Program-made: the position numbers and the translations under genes | Origin: Rhodamnia argentea | Lineage: Eukaryota; Streptophyta; Magnoliopsida; Myrtales; Myrtaceae | Reading direction: 5' to 3' | Assembly: GCF_020921035.1 (NCBI RefSeq) | Contig: NC_063155.1 | Location: 21,941,294 to 22,005,293 of the forward strand | Length of the DNA stretch: 64,000 nucleotides | The notes under the pieces: generated by a model | Told to the model about the DNA's origin: nothing | Seen by the model: only the letters and a program-made list of their open reading frames with translations | Database searches by the model: none | Shown here: piece by piece, positions 8,897 through 20,385 of the stretch | Numbering within the stretch: the stretch's first letter is position 1 | Layout: the number at the start of each line of letters is the position of its first letter

Positions 8897-11461
8897 TTAT
8901 GGGCGGAGGAACTGGATGGAGGCCATTGGTGGTGATGGGTACACAGGTCCATAAGTTGGAGTAGGAAGTAATGGTGGCTGTGGATAAGTTGGTGTAGCTG
9001 GCACTGGATATGTTGGAGGCTTCTCTATTGGTGGCGGTGATTGGTAAGTTGGTGGTGGTCTTCGAGATGGTGGAGTCCTTATAGGTGTATGGGGGGATGG
9101 GTGTACGTGTCTTTGTGGAGACACTGGATGCCTGTGTTTTGGATGTGATGGTCTATGCACCGGTGGTCGGTGTTGAGGAGGAGGCCTTCTTGGAGGTGTG
9201 TGAGTGGGAGGAGATGACGGGGAAGGTTGATGTGTGGGCGTTGGTGGCCTTTGCAAGGGTGGGGAGGTCGGCGTTGGATATGTTGGCGGTGGCAAAAGTG
9301 GAGGTCGATATGTAGGTGATGGGGGTGGGGGGGGGGGTGGGGGTGGATATGTAGGTGTTGGAGAAGATGGGGGTTGATAAGTAGGAGGCGGTGGTGATGG
9401 ATATGTTGGTGGTGGAGAAGGCAGAGGTTGATAGGTCGGAGGTGGGGGTGGTGAAGATGGAGGCGGATATATTGGAGGCGGAGGAGGTGGTGATGATGGT
9501 GGAGAAGGCGGAGGTAGTGAAGGAGGTGGGGGTTGATAAAGAGGTGGAGGCAGAGGTGGAGGCGGCACTGAAGGATATACAGGCGGTGGAGAAGGTGGAG
9601 GTTGATAAGTAGGAGGAGGTGGTGATGATACGGGACGTGGAGATGTTTGTGGTGGAATAGGTGGGGGCGGCGATGGTGGTGAAGGAGTTGGGGGTTGATA
9701 AATAGGCGGGGGAGGTGGCGAAGGATATATAGGTGGTGGAGAAGGTGGGGGTTGATAAGAAGGAGGTGGAGGTGGCACTGATGGTGGAGAAGGAGGTGGT
9801 GATAGATAAGCAGGTGGTGGAGATGGCGGAGGTTCATAACTTGGAGGTGGTGGTGATACAGGAGGGGGGGAATATATAGGTGGTGGAGAATGTGGGGGTG
9901 AATAAGCAGGAGGGGGAGGAGGAGGTGAAGGATATAGGGGTGGTGGAGAAGGTGGAGGTTGATAAGTAGGAGGGGAAGGGGGTGATGGTGACAGAGAAGG
10001 TGGAGGTTGGTAGATAGGAGATGGCTGTGAAGGATATGAAGGTGGTGGAGAAGCCGGAGGATGATAAGTTGGAGGTGGAGGTTGGTAAATAGGAGGTGGT
10101 GGTGAAGGATATGAAGGTGGAGGATGATAAGTAGGAGGGGGAGGGGTTAACGATGATGGAGAAGGTGGAGGTTGGTAAATAGGAGGTGGTGGTGAAGGAT
10201 ATGAAGGTGGTGGAGAAGCCGGAGGATGATAAGTTGGAGGTGGAGGGGGTGATACTGCTGGAGAAGGTGGAGGTTGATATGTAGGAGGTTGAGGTGGTGG
10301 TGGTGGAGAAGGTGGAGGTTGATAAATAAGCGGTGGAGGTGGTGAAGGATATGAAGGTGGTGGAGAAGGTGGAGGTCGATAAGTCGGAGGTGGAGGAGGG
10401 GATGATGATGGAGAAGGTGGAGGTTGATATGTTGGAGGCACGGGTGTTGGATAAGTCGGAGGTGGTGAAGATGGAGGTTGATATGTAGGAGGTGAAGGTG
10501 GCGGAGACCTTGGTCGTGGAGAATGTGGAGGCTGATAAGTAGAAGGTGGTGGTGGTGGAAATAAATAGGCAGGTGGAGGAGAAGGTGGAGGTTGACAGCT
10601 AGGAGGTGGCGGTGGTGAAGTTGGTGGTGGATATGAAGGGGGTGGTGGTGGTGATGGATAAATAGGAGGGGGAGGGGGAGAAGATGGAGGTGGTGATAAA
10701 GTTGGAGGAGAGGGGGGTTGATATGTAGGAGGTGGACTTGGTGTTGGATACGCAGGTGGTGGAGAAGCTGGAGGGTGGTAAATTGGAGCTGGGGGAGGTT
10801 GATAAGTAGGAGGTGTAGGTGCACTGCGAACTGGTCTTCTACGCGGTGGTTGAGACACTGGAGGACGATGAGTTGGGGCTGAAGGCCTGTGCACGTGAGG
10901 TGTGCTTGGACGCCTATATGGAGGTGGTGGACTTACATGTCGGCTGTGAACTGGTGGAGCATGTCGACCTCCCGGCGGTGCTGGGTGAACTGCTCTCCGG
11001 GGAGATGGAGGAGGTGACGGCGTAGGGGGTTGATAAGCTGGTGGAGTTGGTGGAGCAGCTCGCGGAGGTTGTGGTGATGGACGTGGAGGAGATCCATATG
11101 TTGGCGGCGGTGGAGGTCTTGAAGCTGGTTGGCCCCTATGCGGTGGCGCACCATGCCCGGGTGGAGCTGATGGCGGTGAACGTAAGACAGGAGGTGATCC
11201 ATAACCCGGATAAGGCGTTCTAAATATTGGCGGTAGTGGGGATTCGGGTGCTGCTGTTGGAGGCGGACCAGCCATGAGGACCGGCGGAGGTGGTGGATGG
11301 CCGCCGTAATACGATGCAAAGGATAAACTGGTGGAGGATTTGGAGGAGTTGAGGGCAAGTCCATTGTTTTGCTGACCACTGGCTACAGCACTGAACAAGA
11401 TGATTAGGATGTACACTGGAATGCCTTCCTTCAACAGTGAAACACTCGTACTCACTCTCAT
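8897..11461 (-). CDS. EPR1-like proline-rich extensin
   Basis: Secreted cell-wall hydroxyproline-rich glycoprotein of the extensin class, intronless, 854 codons from the ATG at 11459-11461. The open frame continues 17 codons further upstream without an ATG. Residues 1-30 form a signal peptide (hydrophobic YILIILFSAVASG). The rest is almost wholly low-complexity, built on YQPPPSPPP and YPSPPPPP modules. SPPP-type runs are the usual sites of proline hydroxylation and arabinosylation, and the spaced tyrosines suit cross-linking. There are no leucine-rich repeats, kinase or transmembrane domain, so it is neither an LRX nor a PERK protein. The final residues (MASIQFLRP) are non-repetitive. Arabidopsis EPR1 (At2g27380, about 760 aa, endosperm-expressed) lies beside CASP3, which fits this position near a CASP gene. 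The repeat number could be affected by assembly. Confidence 0.8.
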   Translation of the reverse strand: MRVSTSVSLLKEGIPVYILIILFSAVASGQQNNGLALNSSKSSTSLSFASYYGGHPPPPPVLMAGPPPTAAPESPLPPIFRTPYPGYGSPPVLRSPPSAPPGHGAPPHRGQPASRPPPPPTYGSPPRPSPQPPRAAPPTPPAYQPPTPSPPPSPRRAVHPAPPGGRHAPPVHSRHVSPPPPYRRPSTPHVHRPSAPTHRPPVSQPPRRRPVRSAPTPPTYQPPPAPIYHPPASPPPAYPTPSPPPTYQPPSPPTLSPPPSSPPPPPIYPSPPPPPSYPPPTSPPPPPSCQPPPSPPPAYLFPPPPPSTYQPPHSPRPRSPPPSPPTYQPPSSPPPTYPTPVPPTYQPPPSPSSSPPPPPTYRPPPSPPPSYPSPPPPLIYQPPPSPPPPPQPPTYQPPPSPAVSPPPPPTYHPPASPPPSYPSPPPPIYQPPPSPSSLTPPPPTYHPPPSYPSPPPPIYQPPPPTYHPPASPPPSYPSQPSPIYQPPPSLSPSPPSPPTYQPPPSPPPLYPSPPPPPPAYSPPHSPPPIYSPPPVSPPPPSYEPPPSPPPAYLSPPPSPPSVPPPPPSYQPPPSPPPIYPSPPPPPIYQPPTPSPPSPPPPIPPQTSPRPVSSPPPPTYQPPPSPPPVYPSVPPPPLPPPLYQPPPPSLPPPSPPSSPPPPPPIYPPPSSPPPPPTYQPLPSPPPTYPSPPPPTYQPPSSPTPTYPPPPPPPPPSPTYRPPLLPPPTYPTPTSPPLQRPPTPTHQPSPSSPPTHTPPRRPPPQHRPPVHRPSHPKHRHPVSPQRHVHPSPHTPIRTPPSRRPPPTYQSPPPIEKPPTYPVPATPTYPQPPLLPTPTYGPVYPSPPMASIQFLRP

Positions 11462-12391
11462 TCTGGGCAGGAAGCTAAAATGCAGGTGAAATGGCTGAGC
11501 TTTTGTACGCAACTGAGGCAGCCATAATCAAAGGACGGGATGAACGCAACGACAGGGACCATCTTCAAGATCTGGACTGGTTTTAAGGAGGAGATGCCGG
11601 CAGCTTTCGGCACAGCGGTTACGATCCGTGTCGATACCAGTCCGGACGCGTTGCAAATCTCCTGCTTCTTCTTGCAACTCGTGTCAAGTATTTCCGTCTC
11701 TGGAAGACAAATGGTAGAACCGACCTCTTAAAATGCTCCACGATGCCGTCTGATCTCTCGGCCTCGTCGATTGAAACACGGGGGGTTTTCCCAGTCATAA
11801 TGCAGTCCAGCTGCTTCTTATGTTGGACCTCGTCTGTAACCGCCGGTGGTCTTCGACAGGGGAAAAGTCTGTTGAATCTTTTTCCTGGCTCGACAGCCCC
11901 ATGTTATACATGGAAGTTCGGCATTAGGTGACAATTAGCTGAAATGGCAACATGATTAATTTATGATGTAAAATCACTCTGCCTCTGGCATGCTCATTAA
12001 TCTGCTGACCGTTTTGGTCAAATTTTCCATATGTTCCCGATTACTTGCTTCGTTTGCTTGTTTGGCTATCTTTGGCTGATAGAATTATGCCAGTGCCAGC
12101 CCCCCTTCATTTCTGAGGTGGTGGTGTGGCTTTGATTCTCTTGTGGCAGCCATGCTTTTTCTCAGAGAGCAGTCTTTGAGTTGATGCTGTGAAAATGAAG
12201 CAACAGACCTCGATTTTCAGTGACGGAAAACAGCAGGTTGCTCGCGTTGGAAGAATTAGGAGTACTACAGAAAGAACCAGGACAGAAATAAACATGATAA
12301 ACAGTAAAATCCAAACGGAATAATATTTGCGGTTGGAATTCTCATGTAATATATTCTTTACAATACATTTGAAGGACACCCAGCGCATGCA
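11462..12391. promoter_or_regulatory. Upstream region of the extensin-like gene
   Basis: About 0.9 kb between the extensin-like gene (-) and the tRNA gene. It should contain the extensin promoter and 5' leader. Short open frames here have no recognisable product. I did not find a convincing TATA box. Confidence 0.4.
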
Positions 12392-12464
12392 GCCCGTCTA
12401 GCTCAGTCGGTAGAGCGCAAGGCTCTTAACCTTGTGGTCGTGGGTTCGAGCCCCACGGTGGGCG
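12392..12464 (+). tRNA. tRNA-Lys (anticodon CUU)
   Basis: 73-nt cloverleaf. The acceptor arm pairs GCCCGTC with GGTGGGC; the D-arm is GCTCAGTCGGTAGAGC; the anticodon arm AAGGCTCTTAACCTT shows CTT in the loop, which reads AAG (Lys). The T-arm is GTGGGTTCGAGCCCCAC and the discriminator base is G. The A-box (TAGCTCAGTCGG) and B-box (GGTTCGAGCCC) of the RNA polymerase III promoter are intact, and there is no intron. The gene looks functional and stands alone between the extensin-like gene and ELM1. Confidence 0.97.
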
Positions 12465-12474
12465 ATTGGTCTTG

Positions 12475-12480
12475 TTTTTT
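12475..12480 (+). terminator. Pol III T-run terminator of tRNA-Lys
   Basis: Six T residues begin 11 nt after the tRNA 3' end, the usual RNA polymerase III stop signal. More T-runs follow in the next 40 bp as back-up. Confidence 0.75.
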
Positions 12481-12599
12481 GTTTTCTATTTGTTTTTTCT
12501 TTTTTCGAAGGATTCGTCTTAAAACATTTATTTGTTAGGAAAACCCGACAAGGAAAAATTTTTAAAAAAAAAGGTATAATCTTTTGGAGGCCAGACGAA

Positions 12600-13440
12600 G
12601 AATGGTTGCGACTTGCGAGTGTCTTGGCGATAACTTTTTAGCCCATCAGTGGCTAAATTGCCTTCTGTGATTGTCTAACGTAATTAGAGGAAAGTTGGTC
12701 GTGGCGATTGTTGTTTCAACTGAAGTAGATATTTTTCTCGTCGTAAGTTCGATACCAATTATTGATCGGTGATGTTATGTCAGTTGTCACTTTTATCGGT
12801 GATTTTGTTTACACAAAAAAAAAAAGACTTAACTTTTGATTATTATTGATAAGTGATAGACTTAATCGATGATGTCAGAGTTTAGTTAATAACAAAAAGG
12901 GAAATTTGTCGGAAAAAGTCTTAAACCTATTGTACTTATATCAATTTGGTCCTAAATCTTTTGATTTCGTCAAATTTTCAAATATTTTCATGTTTTGTTA
13001 ATTGAGTTTATGTAGCCAATTTTAGCTAGAGATTCACGAGAAATGGTTTTCGATTGCCTTGGCGATATTACTTTATGTGATTGTTTAACACAACTAGAGA
13101 AAAGTTTGTCATGACCATTGTTATTTCAAAAGAAGTCGACGCTTTTCTTGTCCTAAATTCAGTATCGATTATTTATTATTGATGTTATGTCTGTTGTCAC
13201 TTTTAACGGTGGTTTTTTTTACACAAAAAAAAGACCAATTTATTATTATTATTGATAAGTGAAAGACTTCGCCATCTTGTCGATATCAGAATTTAGCTAA
13301 CAACAAAAGGGGAAATTTGCCCGAAACTTATTATATTTTTGTCAATTTAGTTCTGAACTTTTTAATTTTATTAATTTTCAAATATTTTCATATTTTGCCA
13401 ATTGAGTACATCCAACTAATTTTGATTGGAAATCACTAAT
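12600..13440. repeat. Diverged tandem duplication, unit about 410-435 bp
   Basis: Two successive blocks (about 12615-13040 and 13045-13440) share ordered landmarks: CTTGGCGATA, TGATGTTATGTC, TTACACAAAAAAAA, ATTATTGATAAGTGA and GGGGAAATTTG. The spacing is about 410-435 bp. Many substitutions and small indels separate them, so the duplication is old. Part of the second block is also the left arm of the inverted-repeat element at 13306. Confidence 0.55.
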
Positions 13441-13835
13441 GTCAATGTAGGCCGTCCTATGTGGCACGGCCGACGCCGACGTGGACAATTTCTAGTAATA
13501 TTCGGTATTATTTTGAAATTTTTATTTGTTCTTCCTTTTTTTCTTCACCGTTTCTTCTGTACTTTTTTTTTATTTTTTTTCCTTTTGTTTTTCCCTTTTC
13601 CCATCTGCCTAGTAAAAATAAAAAAGAAAAGGAAATAAATAAAAATTAAAAATATGAAAAATATTATTAAGAATTGTTCATGTCAATACTAGCCATGCCA
13701 TATAGGACGGTTGGCATCCGCGTAAGTGATTTTCGTTCAAAATTGATCTGATGGACTTAGTTGGCAAAACGTGAAAATATTTGAGACTCTTTGACAAAAT
13801 TTAAAAAAACTTTTTTGGACTATTTTTGCACATCA
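13306..13835. mobile_element. Non-autonomous DNA element with long inverted arms
   Basis: The left arm (about 13306-13500, with TTTTGCCAATTGAG and GGCCGTCCTATGTGG) is mirrored by the right arm (about 13680-13835, with ATAGGACGG and GACTTAGTTGGCAAAA). Between them lies T-rich then A-rich filler without coding capacity. Related arms occur at 1-260, 49608-52445 and 52650-53110. The arms resemble the long TIRs of Mutator-like or foldback MITEs; the superfamily is not proven. Confidence 0.55.
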
Positions 13836-13857
13836 AAATTCATATATGAAAAGAACA

Positions 13858-14100
13858 TCGACAACTATGGAAGTTATCGATAGTAGACATCAATTGTCTA
13901 GGGACGAAGTCATTCACATCGACGTGTAGCCGCCTAGTGGATGTATTTTTGGATATGTAAGCTCTTTTAAATAAACGTTGGCAATTTGAAGAATCGACAA
14001 CTAAAGAAGTTACACTCGGGATGAAGTATTAACATTGACGTGTAGCTGCCTAGTAGTAGGATATTTTCAGATATTTGAATTATTTTAGATGGAGTAACTT
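13858..14100. repeat. Diverged tandem repeat, unit about 135 bp
   Basis: Blocks at about 13858-13992 and 13993-14100 share ATCGACAACTA, GAAGTTA, GACGTGTAG and GCCTAGT in the same order. No coding potential. The rest of 14100-15195 is AT-rich sequence and the ELM1 upstream region, including a pyrimidine-rich (TTC)n leader near 15000-15022. Confidence 0.5.
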
Positions 14101-15195
14101 CTTGTAACCACGAGTTATATGACTATTTGAATGTAGTAATCATTTGTAAGTTCCGTTTGTAACATTGCATCCATTGTTTGTAGGTTTAAACAGCAACATC
14201 ATGCTCTTTGTAAACTTCAAGCAATCAACAAAAAAAAAAAAAATGTTATCATCGAGTTATTTTTCAAATCTCATACTATCTCACCATCGATTAAATACCG
14301 AGGTACATCTTAGTTGTAGTGTAGTTTTCAAATCCATCCATTGAATTCTAGCGTTATACCTTTATCTCATCGTACTTTGTTGTCGATCAAATTCCAACAA
14401 AGCTTTTTACGTCGTTAGACTTCATCGTTGATTAAATTCAATTGAAATATGTCTGCTCTCCGTGTTTCACCGACGACTCCTATTCGAAATCGCTACAAAA
14501 CCCGTGTTGTTTTTACCATCGATAGAATTCCAACAAAACAAAATTATACTTTCCATCTCAAGTCAATTGCGGTCATTGACGTATCAAAAGTTTGGGCCCG
14601 CATTAGACAAATTATTAATTTAGGGGCGGCATTGCACGTTGAGCAACAGTTCAAGATCACACCGCACAAATTAAAAGTTAAAAAAAGGCATTATGTATCG
14701 AACCAAAGTTTAAGAACGTTTTGCATCATTTTCCGCTAATTATCTTACTCGAAAGAGCTTTAGTATTCTTATTCGTGTCCTTATTCAACTTCCTTCAATA
14801 TTTTCCATGGGTTATAAAGATTTTTTTAGGTTAAGTATAAATATTTTTCGCGTATTTTTTTTTGGTCGAAATATTTTTCTCATATTGGAAAAGTTGTACT
14901 TGAACTCCTCCAACATTTTCTGACGAAAAAAAGAAAAAACAGAAAAGAAACTCCCACAACATGAACTGGCCAAAAGAAAACCTTTGAAGAACTTCTACTC
15001 CCTTCTTCTTCTTCTTCTTCTTTCTCTGCATCTTCACTGCGAAATTACGTGGCAGAATTGCTGGTGAATCCTCTGAGCCTCTTCGGCGAGCCTTCCTTGC
15101 GTCTCCGTGCGATTGAGTCGCGCTCGAGTCTCCGTCTGAATCGAGCCAATCGTCAATTAGGGTTCCGATCGCTGTCCCCGCGCCATTCAGAGTCG

Positions 15196-18100
15196 ATGAA
15201 GCCAATAAGGCTCCCTGAACCTCCCAGCCCTACTCCAGGCGTGCCGGAGATCTTCGAAGGCGGCACGTACAGCGTCGTCAGGCGCGCCGTCGTGATTGGG
15301 AACGGCTCGACGTGGTCCGAGAACCAGAGCATCGGCCTGGTTCGCGCCCTCGGATTGTCCGACAAGCATGTCCTGTATGTGAGTCCCCAGTCGCCTGATT
15401 TCGTTCGTCGGAGTGTTTATGGACGATTTGTGCAGTTTCCCCTGTTTATATCTCTGTGGTTTGAGAAATTCATGAGTATATGTTTTTGGCGTTTGCTCAA
15501 GTTTCCATATTGATGTTATGTGCAGAGAGTTACGAGACCAAAGGGAGGCGTCAATGAGTGGCTGCACTGGCTTCCTGTGTCTGTTCACAAGAAGCTGTAT
15601 TTTGTCCTGAGACGCATTTTTGGGTACACCCAGCTCTTGTTGACGGCCCGAGGGAGAAAGCACGTGCCTGTACATCCAGAAAATGGTGGCAATGTTGGAC
15701 TGTCTTCTATATTAGAGGCTGATGCGAAGCAGATTGTGAAAATGGCTCGTGAGACCTACGAAAAGTAAGTCTTTCTTTGCACGTGTTTTTATTGATTATT
15801 GACATCGTTGGCTGTTTTATTGCCCATATACTCTGATCTGGATATGAGTTTAGGCCTTGGCTCTGGCTCACTTCATTACCAGAATTGAATAGAAGAGAAA
15901 GTATGTTGTGCAATTGAAGGAAGCATCTTGGTTTCAAGTGCCATTTGTAATTTGAAAAACGCATATTTAAGGAGTTGGACACGGGTACAGGGATATGTAG
16001 GGTAATGGATTTTCTCATGATTTTTGGAGTCAGAAATAGGCATATAGAAGGAGTATTCTAAATTGAGGATAAGATGATAGGCATGTTCAAGAAGAATTCC
16101 TGCAACCTTGATCGAGGATAAGATGATAGAGGGTTCTTTAAAATGATTTAGACACTTGAAATGATAGCCTTCAGATCAGGTAACCTCAATTAGGGACAAA
16201 TTGAGAGAAGCTCATTTAAAATGATTCTAGTAGACAGTTAGAATGATGACTTTTAGGTGTTCCAATGGGAGGATGTGACTAATGGTTGGGTATCAGAGCA
16301 AAGAACAAAGGAACGTTGAAGAAGAAAAAGATGAAAATTTAAGGGAGGGTTTTGAGTATTATCTCTTACTAAAGAAAGCACAACGACGTTCATGTGTAGT
16401 TGACTCTACCGATGGATGTAAAAAGTTTTAATGTTATTTTGTATTATAAGTTAGGTGCTTTGCTAATGGCATATCTTTATTTGTCCTAAATAATTACCAT
16501 GCTAACCTCATATGATGTCTATGTTAGTTCTGCTTATGATAGTACAAGCTGTTTCCTGCCTGCAGAGTAGTTGTAGCCTTGTAGGTTAATGGGATTTTGA
16601 GTTACTTTGTTTGATCCTTTTGATACCATGAATTTGCTAGTTTATATTATGAACTTTTCATTCTTTTACTATGCTCCCCCTCATTCTGTTTGTCCTATTG
16701 GTCCCATGATAGGCGAACTTTTAATACAGACAGATCTCTTGTCACTTGTGCAATGGATATTATGGGTCGTGTTAGCAACATTTTTGGACCTATCCAGCTT
16801 AAAATAGATATAAACAACAGTTTATCAGCTACCGGGGCAGACTCTTGTCTGTTGTGCATTTAACCCCTCAAAGTTCTCTGTCCAGCTTCATCTGTGTCGA
16901 TTATGCTTCCCTTTGACAAATGAGGTTGCTTTGCTTTTTTCTCGGTGTTCACATATGCTATTTAATACTTTGAGGTTTTTATCAACTAATTTGGTCCTGC
17001 TAAAGCAGGGATGGACCTCTATTAGTCGTTGCATCTGGCAGAGATACAATATCTGTTGCAAGTTCCATAAAGCGGTTAGCATCAGAGAATGTTTTTGTTG
17101 TTCAGGTAGGTTTATACTTATCTGTGCTCATCTATGCACTGAACTGGTGACCTATGTAGGAATGCTTTCTTTATTTTTGGTTAGTTCTAGTCATTACTCT
17201 GTGCAAATTTGTGTTAGTCCACCTGTGCTTTTTTAGTGTGTGTAACGGGGTATTGGTTTCTTCTTGGTTTTTTCTGTTGCAGATACAACATCCAAGGGTG
17301 AAATTAAATAGGTTTGATTTGGTGATCACCCCTCAACATGACTACTATCCTCTGACCCCCCAGGCACAGGAGCAGGTTCCTCGATTCTTAAAGCGATGGT
17401 TAACTCCACAAGAACCTCCTGATGAGCATGTGGTACTTATCGGGAATTCCGCACATATCTTACATAAGTTGAATCTATGCTAAGAGTTCTTGGTCTCAGG
17501 TCCTCACCGTTGGAGCTTTGCACCAAATTGATTCTGCTGCACTGCGGAATGCAGCCAGTGCTTGGAATGATGAATTTGCACCATTGCCAAAACCTTTACT
17601 TGTAGTTAATATAGGAGGACCTACAAGTAAGTATTTGAATCTCTTCAATGATTCCATAGAAGTTCTGCTTACTGTGAATTATTTCAAATTAGTATCTCAA
17701 TTCATTGTCTGCCATTTTGGTTTTTAAGAAGATACATGGTAACACCTGTCTGTTAAGATCAATTTTAATAGAGCAGAAGAGAACTGGGACAATACTTCAA
17801 ACATGCTTAGAAAGGTTAGTATTTGTGGGAAGTAATTGGTGAATGCGGTTCTTCATTCCCTTTAGGACGAACAGATGTACAGTTGAGGACCATCCTGCAC
17901 TAGGTTGGTTGACTCACTTTTTGGGTGATGCGATGCATGAGACTGTTTAATCAGTCACACAAGGCATTTGATTTTTGAGAGAGTAGCTTTAGATTTTCTG
18001 TTGGAAATTATAACTGATTGGAGTCTGATAAATCTCACCAGTATAGTTTAGGGGCACATAATCAATCTTTTGTGAGTCTTCTGGGCACGTAGTGTATGAG

Positions 18101-19232
18101 ATCCACTACCATCAGCAGCACTTGGCACGACTGTGAGATAGGCTAACTGTGTTGATTAGGCTTCGGTAATGTCTTATTTTGAGATAATCATTGTAGAAAA
18201 GCTTCTTTCGATGTATGTATAAGTCTCGGTGATACTGTGATTAAAGAAGTCGACTGCTCCTCTGTCTGTAGATGATTCGAACTTTGAGTTAATTCCTATC
18301 TAACTCCGTATAATGGTGCAATTCACTATCACAGGTCAATGTCGATATGGAGCAGATCTTGCAAAGAAGTTGATATCTAATTTATTGAGTGTGCTCGCAA
18401 GCTGTGGGACCGTCAGAATTTCTTTTTCTAGTAGAACACCTGATAAGGTGAGACGGGAGTTGAATATCTTCTAAAACTTTTTCAGGTCTCTTGTTTTGAT
18501 TGATATACCATATGCCCCTTAGGTATCCAGTATTATAGTGAAACAACTTGGCGATAATCCAAAAGTTTTCATATGGGATGGTCAAGGTAACTATGGTTGC
18601 TTTTCATACGGTTCATTGTTTGAGCTTAGATAATGACCTACAGAAGTTTTTTCTGACATATGCTAAATGTTCTTCTGCTTAGAGCCTAATCCACATATGG
18701 GGCATCTAGCATGGGCTGATGCCTTTGTTGTCACAGCAGATTCAATCAGTATAATCAGTGAAGCCTGCAGCACTGGGTAAGCTTGAGAAACAGTGGCTAT
18801 CATAGAAATCTCTATTGGATAATTTATCTATTGACAGTTTTAAGTCTTCGAATTTTATTCTGTTAATTCCCATACTAATTTTTACTGTGTTTACACCTCC
18901 AGGAAGCCTGTGTATGTAATGGGAGCTGAGCGATGTACCTGGAAGTATGCAGACTTTCACAAGTGTCTGAGGGAGCGAGGTGTAGTTCGGCCATTCTTGG
19001 GCTCTGAGGATGTAAGTATATTTGAGCTAGCATTCGCAAGAATGTCAAAGTACAGACCACGACATAGTCCCACTTTGTGTTGGTTCTCCTTTCAGTATGA
19101 TCTCTTAAAATTCCCCATCTTCTTTTACAGATTTTGGAAAGTTGGAGCTATCCTCCCCTTAATGACACTGCTGAGGCTGCTAGTCGGGTGCGTGAAGCAC
19201 TTGCTGAGCGGGGATGGAGGCTACGTACATAA
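15196..19232 (+). CDS. ELM1: ELM1-like mitochondrial fission protein
   Basis: Homologue of Arabidopsis ELONGATED MITOCHONDRIA 1, a peripheral outer-membrane protein that recruits dynamin DRP3A for mitochondrial division. Ten exons: 15196-15378, 15526-15764, 17009-17105, 17283-17432, 17500-17626, 18335-18447, 18523-18586, 18683-18776, 18903-19011 and 19131-19232. They join in frame to 425 aa (Arabidopsis about 427). The start MKPIRLPEPPSP matches the family start; in-frame sequence upstream has no ATG. Family segments visible include RRAVVIGNG, ENQSIGLVRALGL, RVTRPKGG, LVVASGRDTISVASS, QHDYYPLTPQAQEQVPRF, GALHQID, SISIISEACSTGKPVYVMGAE and ESWSYPPLNDTAEAA. Intron 4 is only 67 nt; intron 2 (1.2 kb) is the longest. 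No frame breaks. The Arabidopsis neighbour is VAMP714, also present here. Confidence 0.95.
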
Positions 19233-20283
19233 GAGACATGTTGATGACTGATTGTGTATGCATATTATTTTATTTTTGTTGATTTCAGAAGAGGAATTCC
19301 TCTCAACACTGCATTGTTCAATACAACATGCCAGGAAGCTACTTGAAATCACTGAACAGTTTCTGCATTAATATTGTTGTCCCTTGTGGATTTTGATACG
19401 AATAGAATAAAGGACTAGCATTAGGAGTTTGTAGTGTGTCGAAAGGAAAGATGCATGCATATTTTGTTCCTTGAGAGTTCTCTATACGTTCATGTAACGC
19501 AATGCAATTTGGTTTTGAACAAAAGGGCACTTGTTTCAATTTAAACCATAGTTAACTAATTGTATTACTGTGGATGATTCAACTTGATGCAATCAAGAAT
19601 CCTCGACTGTCTTTTGGCCCTGGCGATCTGGTAGTGTGAAACCATGCTGCTGGTTGGATTGGGATTGACCAGAATGAAATGATATCCTGGTAGTTGCTGA
19701 CCCATCTTCTCGATTTCCCTGATACTTGATGGGATGAAGTTTAGTTGTGGTGTTGGTAGCTGGTTTTATCGTAATGACTCGATCGGGTCATTTCTAGTTT
19801 TTCAGGAATGAGTGCTCATTCTCACGTCAGTTCTCTTATCGTTGTTGCTTGAGCCTTGAGCTTTTCTGAAATCAGCATTACCCTTTTGGAGAGCTTTTAC
19901 ACTATGTCTCTTGGAGTATCGACCCCACCGGAAGTTTTTATCTGGCTAACGCAGTGAAGCTGGCTGATTGGCTGGCCACGAAGCATGTGTTGCTTAGGCG
20001 ATTTCTCGTTGTATGGTTTGAAATGCCGATCTTAATGCCAGCGGTTTTCTCTCCGATTGGAGATAAGTTGCATATCCAACTACACAGTGCAGGGTGTTCT
20101 TATATTAAACTAGCATTAACACCAGGTTTTTTCAGGTGAGAAGGTGGAGCAGGAACAACCTATCCTCTCCCTTCAAGTCTGTACGGACGTTCGTGAACTT
20201 CCTAGACGAATCAAAAAACAGACAAAAGAGGGAGTCAAACCACCCCATTCATCTACTAAATTCTGGCTCTAATCCAAGTTCCT
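19233..20283. other. Intergenic between ELM1 and the CASP gene
   Basis: About 1 kb holding the ELM1 3' UTR and the CASP upstream region. Short frames here have no recognisable product. No repeat was identified. Confidence 0.5.
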
Positions 20284-20291
20284 CTATATAT
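20284..20291 (+). promoter_or_regulatory. Likely TATA box of the CASP gene
   Basis: CTATATAT lies 95 bp upstream of the CASP start codon, a normal TATA-to-ATG distance for a plant gene with a short leader. Confidence 0.5.
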
Positions 20292-20385
20292 TGGGCTGCT
20301 TCAACATGGTATCTCGTAGCCTAGAAGCTCATCTAACGCATTGCGCAGACGAAAAGGCATCAGTCTTCACGTTCCTGCAAGTTCC

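Noticed and set aside
9079-10824. Long His/Leu-rich open frames (252 and 225 codons) on the minus strand
   Set aside because: They are out-of-frame readings of the extensin repeat and have no natural protein character.
11462-11512. 17-residue N-terminal extension of the extensin-like protein
   Set aside because: It starts at TTG; the first ATG (11461) directly precedes a good signal peptide.
14449-14739. 96-codon ATG frame in AT-rich sequence
   Set aside because: Lies in repetitive AT-rich sequence and shows no protein family features.
15049-15195. Upstream in-frame extension of ELM1
   Set aside because: It begins with GTG, not ATG, and the ELM1 family starts at MKPIRL (15196).
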